From Aerococcus viridans (GTDB taxonomy: Bacteria > Bacillota > Bacilli > Lactobacillales > Aerococcaceae), in the NCBI RefSeq assembly GCF_001543285.1, contig NZ_CP014164.1, positions 1,178,001 to 1,242,000 of the forward strand: a stretch of DNA of 64,000 nt, in the 5' to 3' direction. The position numbers were made by a program, and so were the translations under genes. Positions 56,704-64,000 of this stretch are shown here, one piece after another. Every line of letters starts with the position of its first letter. The first letter of the stretch is position 1. The notes under the pieces are model-generated. The model was not told where the DNA came from. It saw only the letters and a list, made by a program, of their open reading frames with translations, and searched no databases.

Positions 56704-58404
56704 TTACATTTGGCTTGGTGCTTGTACGCCAAGGATAGCTAAACCAGATTCTAACACTTGTGTTAAGGCATACACTAATGCTAAACGAGATTGTAATTGA
56801 TCATCTTCAGTTAGGATACGTGTATGTGCATAGTATTTGTTGAATTGCTGAGATAAGGCTAATAAGTATTTAGCCACAACAGATGGTTCGTATTTTTCAT
56901 ATGCACTAGCTACGATATCTGGGTATCGGTTCAATTCTTTCAATACTTGGAAAGCTTCATCGCTATCTAGGTTGAAGTTTGTCATTTCGCTGATCTTAGC
57001 CGGCTCAAAGTTTCCTTTGCGCAAGATTGAGTGAGCACGAGCATTGGCATATTGTACATATGGGCCAGTCTCCCCTTCAAATTGTACAACTTCTTCTAAG
57101 TTGAAATCGAAGCTATTTAAGCGGTCATTTTTCAAGTCATGGAAAATAACAGCACCAACACCAACTTGGTGGGCAACTTCTTCTTTATTTTCTAAGTCAG
57201 GGTTTTTCTCGTTAATTTGTTTGAAGGCCAAGTCAATGGCATCGTTTAATACGTCTTCTAACAATACAACATTCCCTTTACGAGTAGATAACTTCTTACC
57301 ATCTTGAGTAATTAAACCAAATGGAATGTGGTTAATGTCTGCAGCCCAGTCATAACCCATTAACTCTAATACAGCTTTTAATTGCTTGAAGTGGTTACTT
57401 TGTTCGTTACCTACCACATAAAGTGATTGGTCGAAGTTATAAGTATTTTTACGGTATATAGCTGTTGCTAAATCACGTGTGATATATAAAGTCGCTCCAT
57501 CAGATTTTTTAATTAAAGCTGGGTTTAAGTTATAAGCCTCTAAATCAACGATTGTTGCACCGCGGTCCACTTTTAATAAGCCTTTGTCATCTAATTCGTC
57601 GATAACAGCTGGCATTTTATCTGAGTAGAATGCTTCCCCGTTGTAAGAATCAAATTCAATGCCAAGGATATCATAGATGCGTTGGAATTCTTTTAATGAT
57701 TCGTCTTTAAACCATTTCCATAATGCATAAGCTTCTGGATCGCCGTCTTCTAATTTTTTAAACCATAGACGTCCTTCGTCTTCAAGACTTTCATCATTTT
57801 CTGCTTCTTCATGGAATTGTACATAGTATTTCAACAATTCTTGAATTGGGTTTTCACGAACAGCTTCTTCAGAACCCCATTTTTTGTAACCAACAATCAA
57901 CTTACCGAATTGTGTCCCCCAGTCACCCAAGTGATTGATACGTACTGGATTGAACCCAACTTTTGTTGTGATGTTGGCAATGGCATTCCCGATAACAGTT
58001 GAACGTAAGTGTCCCATTGACATTGGTTTCGCAATGTTTGGACTAGACATATCGATGGTGATATTTTCACCGTGTCCAATGGCTAATTCACCAAAGTGGT
58101 TACCTGCTTCATAAATCTCAGTTAGGATCGCTTGTGTCACCAATGTTTGATTTAAGAAGAAGTTAATGTATGGGCCAACTGCTTCAACACGGTCTACAAT
58201 TTCTCCCTCAATTTGTGGTGCAATTTCCTGTGCAATGGCTTGAGGCGCTTTGCGCAATTCCTTAGCAAAAATAAAACATGGGAAGGCGATATCCCCGTGT
58301 CCTTCATGTTTTGGTACTTCTAATAGATTTTGAATTTGTTCCAAAGTCAATTCAGTTTCAATGCTCGATTTAATGACTTGGGCAACTTGATTTTTTAAGT
58401 CCAT
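56704..58404 (-). CDS. argS: Arginyl-tRNA synthetase
   Basis: Class I synthetase that charges tRNA-Arg. About 566 residues: an N-terminal Add-1 domain (1-100), a Rossmann catalytic domain with a HIGH-type motif (SMGHLRSTVIG near 135) and a divergent KMSKS region (GKKLSTRKGN near 378), then the DALR anticodon-binding domain. The ATG at 58404 is chosen because GAGGAG lies nine bases upstream; a longer frame starts before it. A hairpin leader precedes it. Confidence 0.95.
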   Translation of the reverse strand: MDLKNQVAQVIKSSIETELTLEQIQNLLEVPKHEGHGDIAFPCFIFAKELRKAPQAIAQEIAPQIEGEIVDRVEAVGPYINFFLNQTLVTQAILTEIYEAGNHFGELAIGHGENITIDMSSPNIAKPMSMGHLRSTVIGNAIANITTKVGFNPVRINHLGDWGTQFGKLIVGYKKWGSEEAVRENPIQELLKYYVQFHEEAENDESLEDEGRLWFKKLEDGDPEAYALWKWFKDESLKEFQRIYDILGIEFDSYNGEAFYSDKMPAVIDELDDKGLLKVDRGATIVDLEAYNLNPALIKKSDGATLYITRDLATAIYRKNTYNFDQSLYVVGNEQSNHFKQLKAVLELMGYDWAADINHIPFGLITQDGKKLSTRKGNVVLLEDVLNDAIDLAFKQINEKNPDLENKEEVAHQVGVGAVIFHDLKNDRLNSFDFNLEEVVQFEGETGPYVQYANARAHSILRKGNFEPAKISEMTNFNLDSDEAFQVLKELNRYPDIVASAYEKYEPSVVAKYLLALSQQFNKYYAHTRILTEDDQLQSRLALVYALTQVLESGLAILGVQAPSQM

Positions 58405-58421
58405 TAAGTGTTCTCCTCTCG

Positions 58422-58473
58422 AAAAATAAGACAAATCATCAACTTAGTCAGATGCCAACTTGCCTCTTATTTT
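58422..58473 (-). promoter_or_regulatory. Terminator-like hairpin in the argS leader
   Basis: Minus-strand arms AAATAA-GA-GGCAA and TTGTC-TTATTT form an 11-bp stem with a 2-base bulge and a long loop, followed by TTTTT and then, within a few bases, the argS ribosome site. The position suggests attenuation of argS. Upstream, GTTT-CTTG / CAAG-AAAC can also pair. T-box hallmark sequences were not found. Confidence 0.45.
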
Positions 58474-58746
58474 GATTTATATATTGAAGGCCGATTCATG
58501 AATTTATACATCCCTTGCTAGTTTACTTGTTTAATTTAAACCACCAAGCAAACACATTAAATTCCTATTGGTAAGAACCGGGCACTTTGTAAAAAAACTG
58601 TTTTACAATTAGTCAATTATATCACTTTTCCCCCAAATATAAAAGGCTCTACACGCATAAAGCTTCTTCGTCGCTATCATTCTATCATGTTTAATGGACC
58701 CACAGCAAAAGTTATTTTGATAGCCTTCCCCGACTGAAAAAATCCC
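58474..58746. other. argS leader and upstream region without genes
   Basis: A minus-strand TATAAT near 58616 could start a long argS leader. A perfect TTGTAAAA / TTTTACAA hairpin lies near 58585-58607. No open frame of note and no known RNA family was recognised. Confidence 0.35.
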
Positions 58747-58778
58747 AAAAAAAGGACTGCAGCATTTCGCCACAGCCC
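58747..58778 (-). terminator. Terminator of the alcohol dehydrogenase-like gene
   Basis: Minus-strand arms GGGCTGTGGC and GCTGCAGTCC pair over ten positions with wobbles, followed by seven T. Confidence 0.8.
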
Positions 58779-58795
58779 GCACGCGATGATATAAA

Positions 58796-59887
58796 TCATA
58801 ATGCATCAAATGAATGGTTTAATTTTTCAACTTTTCGAATAGCTTCTTCAACCATTTGACGGTTAATTTCAAATGGAGATGTTTGAATATGGTCTAAGGT
58901 AAATGCCTTATCTAATACTGTTTTTAAATCTTCGTCACTTTCAATTTCTAAGGCTTTCAATGATGTTGGTAATCCCACTGAAATCATGAAGTCACGAATT
59001 TCTTTTAATTCGTCATATTTTTTAGCCAACTGTAGGACAATTAATACTCCGTAAGAAACGATTTCACCGTGCAAGTGTCTTTCTCCTTGAGGTAAGACAG
59101 TTACGCCGTAGTAGAATGAGTGGGCAAAGTGACCGTTATAATCGTGATCTACTAATACTGACGTATACGAAGTCGTCCCAAGAATCTCAAATAGAATATT
59201 GTCGATAGCAGGTGATTCTTGGTGGGCTTTGGCAGCTTCAAGTGCCGCTAAGCCATTTTTCAAGACACGTTGGTTAGCACCCTGGACAATATGAACACCA
59301 ATGGTATTATTGTAGGCTAATTCTCGTCCTTCAGCTGAAAAAGATACTTCCATTTCTTTGGAAATTGCGTCACCGATCCCGGCCCAAATGTATTGCTCAG
59401 GTGCTTCAGCAATAATAGTTGAGTCGGAAAATGAATGGACGGCTGGTGCATGTAACCGGTATGAACCCGCTGATTCATGGTCGTCATTGTATAAGACGCA
59501 AACGGCTGAAGTTGGCGCACAGTTTGAGGCAATTGTTGGGAAAGTGAACACTGGTTTTTCAAGTTTAGCTGAAACTGTTTTACCAGTATCAATGGCACGC
59601 CCGCCACCGACCGCAAAAATCATATCTGCTGCTTGAACTTGGTTTAAAGCTGCGAGGTGGTCGATGTTTGAATAAGAAGCTTCGCCCCCATACCATTCAA
59701 TAGCGGTAATGGTTAACCCAGCTGCTTGAATCGCTGGTTTCAATCTTGGTAAAGCCTTTTCTAAAGCAGTTTGTCCACCTATGATGGCAACTTTCTCTCC
59801 TGCAAAACCTGCGTATTTTTTAATATCGTCATAGGCATCCGGCCCGATCGTAAAACTTGGTAAATTCACTGATATACTGATATCCAT
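58796..59887 (-). CDS. Iron-containing alcohol dehydrogenase family protein (GldA/HcxA-like)
   Basis: NAD(P)-dependent group III dehydrogenase of about 363 residues. The dinucleotide segment AVGGGRAIDTGK lies near 92; metal ligands expected for the family appear in GIGDAISK, in GHFAHS and in RHLHGE. The layout is close to glycerol dehydrogenase and the YbdH/HcxA hydroxycarboxylate group, so the substrate is open. The ATG at 59887 is favoured by the AAGGAAGAAGGA in front and by family length; the frame is open 32 codons further upstream. Confidence 0.85.
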   Translation of the reverse strand: MDISISVNLPSFTIGPDAYDDIKKYAGFAGEKVAIIGGQTALEKALPRLKPAIQAAGLTITAIEWYGGEASYSNIDHLAALNQVQAADMIFAVGGGRAIDTGKTVSAKLEKPVFTFPTIASNCAPTSAVCVLYNDDHESAGSYRLHAPAVHSFSDSTIIAEAPEQYIWAGIGDAISKEMEVSFSAEGRELAYNNTIGVHIVQGANQRVLKNGLAALEAAKAHQESPAIDNILFEILGTTSYTSVLVDHDYNGHFAHSFYYGVTVLPQGERHLHGEIVSYGVLIVLQLAKKYDELKEIRDFMISVGLPTSLKALEIESDEDLKTVLDKAFTLDHIQTSPFEINRQMVEEAIRKVEKLNHSFDAL

Positions 59888-60086
59888 TTCCTTCTTCCTT
59901 AAATTCATTGCAATTAATATACCATTCAATATTGCAATATTCGAAGAATCGAGCTCCTTTTCGGGGTATCGGTTAGCTATCAATTGTTATCCTTATTTGC
60001 TATCATCTTGAAAAAGTAGTCTAAGTTGACCCTACCCCAGTGTTTGTTGGTATAATAGATTGGAAATCAAAGTTTGGAGTGACAGT

Positions 60087-60848
60087 ATGAATAATAAAGT
60101 ATCCACATATAAACGCATTATAGGCGTTACTGGGAACCACAATGCACTTGATCATGATTGGGATGAATTTATGCGTGATTATAGTCCGCATGGTTATAGT
60201 AAATCATTAACTATGGCTGGCCATATGCCAATTATTATCCCATTACAAGAAGACTTAGCTTTGGCAGAACAATATGTTGCTAATCTGGATGGCTTAGTTT
60301 TTACTGGTGGTCAAGACGTTTCCCCGCTATTATATGGTCGTGAACCTTCCCCTAGGTTGCAAAGTGTCTATCCCCCACGAGATCGTTGGGAACGGGCGCT
60401 ATTTGAAGCTGCCACCAAAAAGAATATCCCGATATTAGCTATTTGCCGCGGTTTCCAGTTAATTAACATTTTGTTGAATGGTACCGTCTATCAAGACTTG
60501 AGCGAATACCCCATCGGTCAAGCAAATGCTGTTCAACACATTCAGAATTGGAGTCGCATGCACTTCCCACACCACTCAATCAAATTGGAAAAAGGGTCTA
60601 TCATCAGCAACCTGTTTGATAATCCAAAAACACTGCTGATCAATACCTATCACCACCAAGTGATTGAAGACCTATCACCCCTACTTAAGGCAACAGCCTG
60701 GGCCAATGATGGGGTCATTGAATCCTATGAAGTGGACAAGTCCAAATCAACCTATAATATTTTAGGGGTACAGTGGCATCCGGAAATGATGACAGATAAC
60801 CTTGAAGACAATATGCTACCAATATTTGAATGGTTCCACAATTTCTAA
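60087..60848 (+). CDS. Gamma-glutamyl-gamma-aminobutyrate hydrolase family protein (PuuD-like, C26)
   Basis: Class I amidotransferase-fold hydrolase of about 253 residues. The Cys nucleophile is in ILAICRGFQLIN near 118 and the His-Glu pair in VQWHPEMM near 235; the oxyanion segment is FTGGQDVSPLLYG. Relatives cleave gamma-glutamyl bonds in polyamine breakdown, but no other puu genes are nearby. The ATG at 60087 has TTGGAG upstream. A TATAAT lies at about 60053, with TTGACC 19 bases before it. Confidence 0.85.
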   Translation: MNNKVSTYKRIIGVTGNHNALDHDWDEFMRDYSPHGYSKSLTMAGHMPIIIPLQEDLALAEQYVANLDGLVFTGGQDVSPLLYGREPSPRLQSVYPPRDRWERALFEAATKKNIPILAICRGFQLINILLNGTVYQDLSEYPIGQANAVQHIQNWSRMHFPHHSIKLEKGSIISNLFDNPKTLLINTYHHQVIEDLSPLLKATAWANDGVIESYEVDKSKSTYNILGVQWHPEMMTDNLEDNMLPIFEWFHNF

Positions 60849-60942
60849 TAAAATTAAACGCTTTCTTTTTCTAGTAAGTTCGTTTAGAATGTAATAGATT
60901 TATATTCAAACTATAACAGAAATCAGGAGGCGTTTTTTCTTT

Positions 60943-61899
60943 ATGAAGTTTAGAAAATTATTGTGGTTGTTTATCCTACCTTTCCTTGTAGCCTGTGGTG
61001 TAACAGCTGGCTCTGGGGAAGCTAGTGAAAGTAGTACAGCAAGCGACAAGACAACAAGCTCAAGTGAAACTAATGATATAGAAAGTGCTAGTGACGAAGT
61101 GGTCAACTTAAAAGTCGGTGTAGTGTCCGCCATCGCGGAAGACATTTGGCAAAATGTTGCTGACCGTTTAGAAGAAAACGAAACGAATATTAACCTTGAA
61201 GTCGTTCTTTTCAATGATTTCGCCACTGCCAATACAGCCTTAGTTGAAGGCGATATTGATTTAAATAATTTCCAATATATCCCCTTCATGTATACCTTTA
61301 ACCAAGAACAAACGCAAGGCCAGGAAATTCGTCCTATTGCCTTTACCTTAGTTTCTCGTTTAGGCCTATTTTCTAGTGATGATGCCATTGATTCGCTTGA
61401 AGATATTCCAGACAATGCAGCATTAGGGATGAATGATGATGCTGTTAGCATCGGTTATATCATGAATTTCTTAGATGCTAATGGCGTAATCACCTTAGCT
61501 GACGACGCGAGCACTATCCCTACCGAAGATGAAATTGTAGAGAATCCAAAAAATATTCAATTCAACTATATGCCAGCTGCCCAGCTACCACGTGCTTTAC
61601 CTGATTTAGACTTGGCTGTGTCTGCTGTGGCTTACTTTGTAGACGCTGGTATGACCGTTGATGACGCCATCATTTTAGAAGATCCAGAACAAACACCGCC
61701 AGAATACTTCCTATCGATTGCAGTGAGAGAAGATGAGCTAGACGATCCTAACTTACAAACCATTGTTGATACTTATATGACGCCGGAAACCGATGAATAC
61801 GCGGCTTCTATTAACCCAATCTACACCCCAGTTTGGCAACTTGGTATCGACGCTAATCAAATCTATGAAGACTATGCTGCTGAACTAGAAAATCAATAA
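60943..61899 (+). CDS. MetQ/NlpA family substrate-binding lipoprotein
   Basis: A 318-residue lipoprotein: signal peptide ending in the lipobox LVAC (Cys 18), a Ser/Thr/Glu linker to about 50, and an NlpA domain starting with NLKVGVVSAIAEDIWQNVADRL. The core NNFQYIPFMYTFNQE matches the family motif in which a Tyr/Phe-rich loop reads FQHxPxL. Homologues bind D/L-methionine, yet this protein lacks adjacent metN and metI genes. A strong AGGAGG stands before the ATG. No SAM riboswitch or Met T-box is visible in the 90-base upstream gap. Confidence 0.85.
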   Translation: MKFRKLLWLFILPFLVACGVTAGSGEASESSTASDKTTSSSETNDIESASDEVVNLKVGVVSAIAEDIWQNVADRLEENETNINLEVVLFNDFATANTALVEGDIDLNNFQYIPFMYTFNQEQTQGQEIRPIAFTLVSRLGLFSSDDAIDSLEDIPDNAALGMNDDAVSIGYIMNFLDANGVITLADDASTIPTEDEIVENPKNIQFNYMPAAQLPRALPDLDLAVSAVAYFVDAGMTVDDAIILEDPEQTPPEYFLSIAVREDELDDPNLQTIVDTYMTPETDEYAASINPIYTPVWQLGIDANQIYEDYAAELENQ

Positions 61900-61934
61900 A
61901 AGAAGTAAATGAATATAACAGCAAGATAAGCTGC

Positions 61935-61989
61935 AAAAAAAGAACTGCCTGCTCTCTCTAATTCAGAGAAAGCGGCAGTTCTTTTTTTA
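61935..61989. terminator. Terminator of the MetQ-type gene
   Basis: AGAACTGCC and GGCAGTTCT arms with an inner CTCTCT / AGAGA stem, flanked by A7 and T8 runs. Confidence 0.88.
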
Positions 61990-62004
61990 TAAATGACTTT
62001 TGTT

Positions 62005-62097
62005 AATTGTTCGCTTTATTTTTACGGAAATATTTTTCTAATTCTGTCACCAATAAGACAATAATACCTGCACCAATGGCAATCAACCAACCTACCT
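62005..62097 (-). pseudogene. C-terminal remnant of a membrane protein, probably a P-type ATPase
   Basis: An open stretch of 30 codons ending in TAA reads GWLIAIGAGIIVLLVTELEK and then YFRKNK, preceded directly by an in-frame TAG. One membrane helix followed by an E-L-E-K-basic tail is the usual C-terminus of P-type cation ATPases; the ATPase at 48.1 kb ends similarly. No ribosome site or start is present, so this is a leftover of a deleted gene. Confidence 0.5.
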
Positions 62098-62104
62098 AAG
62101 AATA

Positions 62105-62149
62105 AACCACCTAAATTTGACGGGTTTTGCGTCCCTACTTTAGGTGGTT
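62105..62149 (-). terminator. Terminator of the MacB/FtsX-type gene
   Basis: Perfect 11-bp inverted repeat AACCACCTAAA / TTTAGGTGGTT with a 23-base loop, followed on the minus strand by TTTATTCTT. Confidence 0.7.
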
Positions 62150-62225
62150 CTTGTGATGTATTTATTTTTTTGTAAGATAGTAACCGTAGTTTAGCTAACA
62201 ATTACTTAAGTTTAAGCAAACAGCA

Positions 62226-64000
62226 TTAATCAGCGCGCAAGGCTTCAGCGGCGTCTTTCTTCGCTGCCATCCGTGCTGGAATATGACCACCAATAACTGT
62301 TAAAACAGTTGAAATGATCAATAATACAACTGCATGTACTGGGTCTAAAATGGCTACATTTTTAAGGTCTGTTAAGGATTCAATCAGTATATTGATTGGG
62401 AATGTCAATAAGTAAGCAGTTCCAACACCAATTAAGCCAGAAAGCACACCTAGGATTAAAGTCTCAGAGTCAAATACACGGGTAATGTCTTTTTTTCGAG
62501 CACCTAAGGCTTTAAGAACACCGATTTCTTTAGTACGTTCAAGAACTGATGTATAGGTGATAATCCCAATCATAATCATTGAAGTCACTAACGAGATACC
62601 GGCAAAGGCAACTAGCACGTAAGTTGTTGCGTCCATAATACCGCCAGTTAATTCAGTCATGGTACCCGCTAAATCTGTATAAAGGATCTTCTCATCTTCA
62701 GATTTGCCTTCGTTGTATGCATCTAAATAAGCAAGAACGTTATCTTTCGTTTCAAAGTTTTTAGGGTAAATCATGATAGATGACGGGATTGCGTTAGCGC
62801 CAAGTGCAGTTAAGACTTGTTCTTTACCAGCTTCATCTAAACTTTCGCCTGTAAGAACTGAACTGTCGCTATCATTTTGTGCTTGAACGATAGCTGAATT
62901 TTGATTATTTTCAATCACTGTTTCAGTCAAAGCGTTTGAATAGTTGATCCCTTCAGTTAAGATCGCCATAGTGGCATCTTCTTTTGGCCGGATAACAGCT
63001 GATACGCGTAATGTCTGATTGTTCTCGTTATCGTAAACAGCATTTAAATCTTGGTTTGGCATGTATAGACCAGTTGGTAATTCTTGATAGTAAGCGTCAT
63101 TTGAAGCGACCACTACTTGGATACCGACGATGTCTTCAAAGGTAATTTCGTCGCCATTTTCATAGTCGAATCCTAGATTATTCAAGGCATTTAAGTTGAC
63201 CTTGTTGTATTCGTCAACTACTAGAACAATATCCGTTTCTTCAGATGGTAATTCTCCTGCAAGCACGTCGTAGTTTTCCGTTAAAAAGGCATTCTCATCG
63301 CCAGAAGTAGCCTCTGGGAAGGTAGAAGCCCCTATACCTGATGATGTCGCATAGAAACTTTGGATGTCACCGGTAGCTGAATCTTGAGCGTAATTAGAAA
63401 AGGCAACTTGCTCAACTTCCCCATCTACATCGCGTAAAAGGTTCAACTGGGCAGAATAAGTATAGTTTAAAGCCTCAGTCAAGGCTGGGTCGATGTCTTT
63501 CACGTACTCAACTAAATCAGTGGTAATGTCATTCTCATGTTGACGAGCTGAAGCTGGGTCTTCGTTGGCAATTACGGTATTGCCATCTGGGTATTCCGTT
63601 TCTTCTTCAGTTGATAGTGTGAAATTAGAGGCATCTTGTGCCACTTGTGATATGGTTACCGGGAATTGAGCACTTGTTTCCGCCTGGGTTGAATCAATCT
63701 GCTTTTGGAAACCGTTTGATAGAGATAGGACAACCGCAATTGAAATAATCCCAATACTTGAAGCGAAGGATGTGATAAAGGTCCGCCCTTTTTTGGTCAT
63801 GATATTTTTAAAGGAAAGGTTTAAAGCGGTTAGGTAAGACATACCCGTACGGCGCATATCTAAAATTGCATCCGCGTTCTCATTATCGTAAGGATTTGAG
63901 TCATTTAGTACTTCCCCATCTTTAAAATTAATGATACGGTTGGCGTATTGGTGAGCTAATTCCCCATCATGCGTAACCATGATCACCAATTTTTCAGTCG
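62226..64000 (-). CDS. ABC transporter ATP-binding/permease protein (MacB/FtsX type), 5' end outside the window
   Basis: The frame is open to the window edge. The visible N-terminal part (EKLVIMVTHDGELAHQYANRI) is the H-loop end of an ATPase domain; the rest is permease. A membrane helix near visible residues 70-95 is followed by a large external domain (about 100-440, Asp/Glu/Asn-rich), and three helices with the FtsX pattern (TKEIGVLKALGARKKDITRVF near 490) close the protein. ATPase and permease are fused, as in MacB. Likely roles are peptide or lipoprotein-type export or stress response; the substrate is unknown. Confidence 0.85.
   Translation of the reverse strand, partial: TEKLVIMVTHDGELAHQYANRIINFKDGEVLNDSNPYDNENADAILDMRRTGMSYLTALNLSFKNIMTKKGRTFITSFASSIGIISIAVVLSLSNGFQKQIDSTQAETSAQFPVTISQVAQDASNFTLSTEEETEYPDGNTVIANEDPASARQHENDITTDLVEYVKDIDPALTEALNYTYSAQLNLLRDVDGEVEQVAFSNYAQDSATGDIQSFYATSSGIGASTFPEATSGDENAFLTENYDVLAGELPSEETDIVLVVDEYNKVNLNALNNLGFDYENGDEITFEDIVGIQVVVASNDAYYQELPTGLYMPNQDLNAVYDNENNQTLRVSAVIRPKEDATMAILTEGINYSNALTETVIENNQNSAIVQAQNDSDSSVLTGESLDEAGKEQVLTALGANAIPSSIMIYPKNFETKDNVLAYLDAYNEGKSEDEKILYTDLAGTMTELTGGIMDATTYVLVAFAGISLVTSMIMIGIITYTSVLERTKEIGVLKALGARKKDITRVFDSETLILGVLSGLIGVGTAYLLTFPINILIESLTDLKNVAILDPVHAVVLLIISTVLTVIGGHIPARMAAKKDAAEALRAD

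Noticed and set aside
58405..58620. T-box riboswitch before argS.
   Set aside because: A GGTGG stretch is present but the conserved T-box antiterminator sequence and specifier loop are missing.
1..64000. CRISPR arrays, prophage or defence islands.
   Set aside because: No spaced direct repeats, integrase, phage structural or defence genes were seen in the window.

Overview
The window is chromosomal DNA of a low-GC Gram-positive bacterium of the order Lactobacillales. Evidence: AGGAGG-type ribosome sites, the tdk-prfA-prmC-sua5-glyA-upp run, an EpuA-family gene behind murA, the MurT/GatD pair, a heterodimeric ABC exporter, a yybP-ykoY manganese leader and an apparent PyrR leader. Protein character and gene order suggest an Aerococcus-like organism; this is inference and was not tested by any search.

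Layout. 0.2-11.1 kb, minus strand: M20 amidohydrolase, ribF, truB, epuA-like, murA, upp, glyA, sua5, prmC, prfA, tdk. 11.3-14.0 kb, plus: murT-gatD (lipid II amidation) and an SRAP/YedK abasic-site protein. 14-19 kb, minus: two-subunit ABC exporter and an AI-2E family permease. 19-20.8 kb, plus: lactonase and flavin reductase. 20.8-26.4 kb, minus: a nucleoside (BMP) ABC operon with apparent PurR operators, then the glucose-type IIA protein. 26.6 kb: uppP; then aspartate kinase. 29-36.3 kb, minus: a phosphodiesterase-like gene followed by glgB-glgC-glgD-glgA, with a catabolite-control-like site in front. 36.3-38.8 kb: a candidate small RNA with its own promoter and terminator, glyoxalase I, a DUF1801 protein, a zinc-ribbon membrane protein and tRNA-Leu(GAG).

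38.9-43.4 kb, minus: CBS-ACT protein, a branched-chain amino-acid binding lipoprotein preceded by a Leu-rich leader peptide and a complete set of alternative hairpins (an apparent leucine attenuator), and tex. 43.5-48.1 kb, plus: a manganese riboswitch in front of a P-type cation ATPase cut in two by an IS1380-family element with a 6-bp target duplication; removing the element restores the reading frame exactly. 48.3-51.5 kb: a two-fold-repeat DUF1576 membrane protein, a small overlapping gene of unknown function, and a decayed IS3-family element placed in a perfect palindrome.

51.5-64 kb: glutathione reductase with an overlapping papain-like protein, an O-antigen-ligase-type membrane protein, uracil permease with a PyrR-type attenuator, argS with a hairpin leader, an iron-type alcohol dehydrogenase, a class I amidotransferase-like hydrolase, a MetQ-type lipoprotein, a C-terminal remnant of a membrane protein, and the 3' part of a MacB/FtsX-type ABC gene that runs off the window.

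The most notable signals are regulatory RNAs (leucine attenuator, manganese riboswitch, PyrR leader, unknown small RNA, argS leader) and the disruption of the probable manganese exporter. No CRISPR array, prophage, rRNA or obvious defence system was seen.
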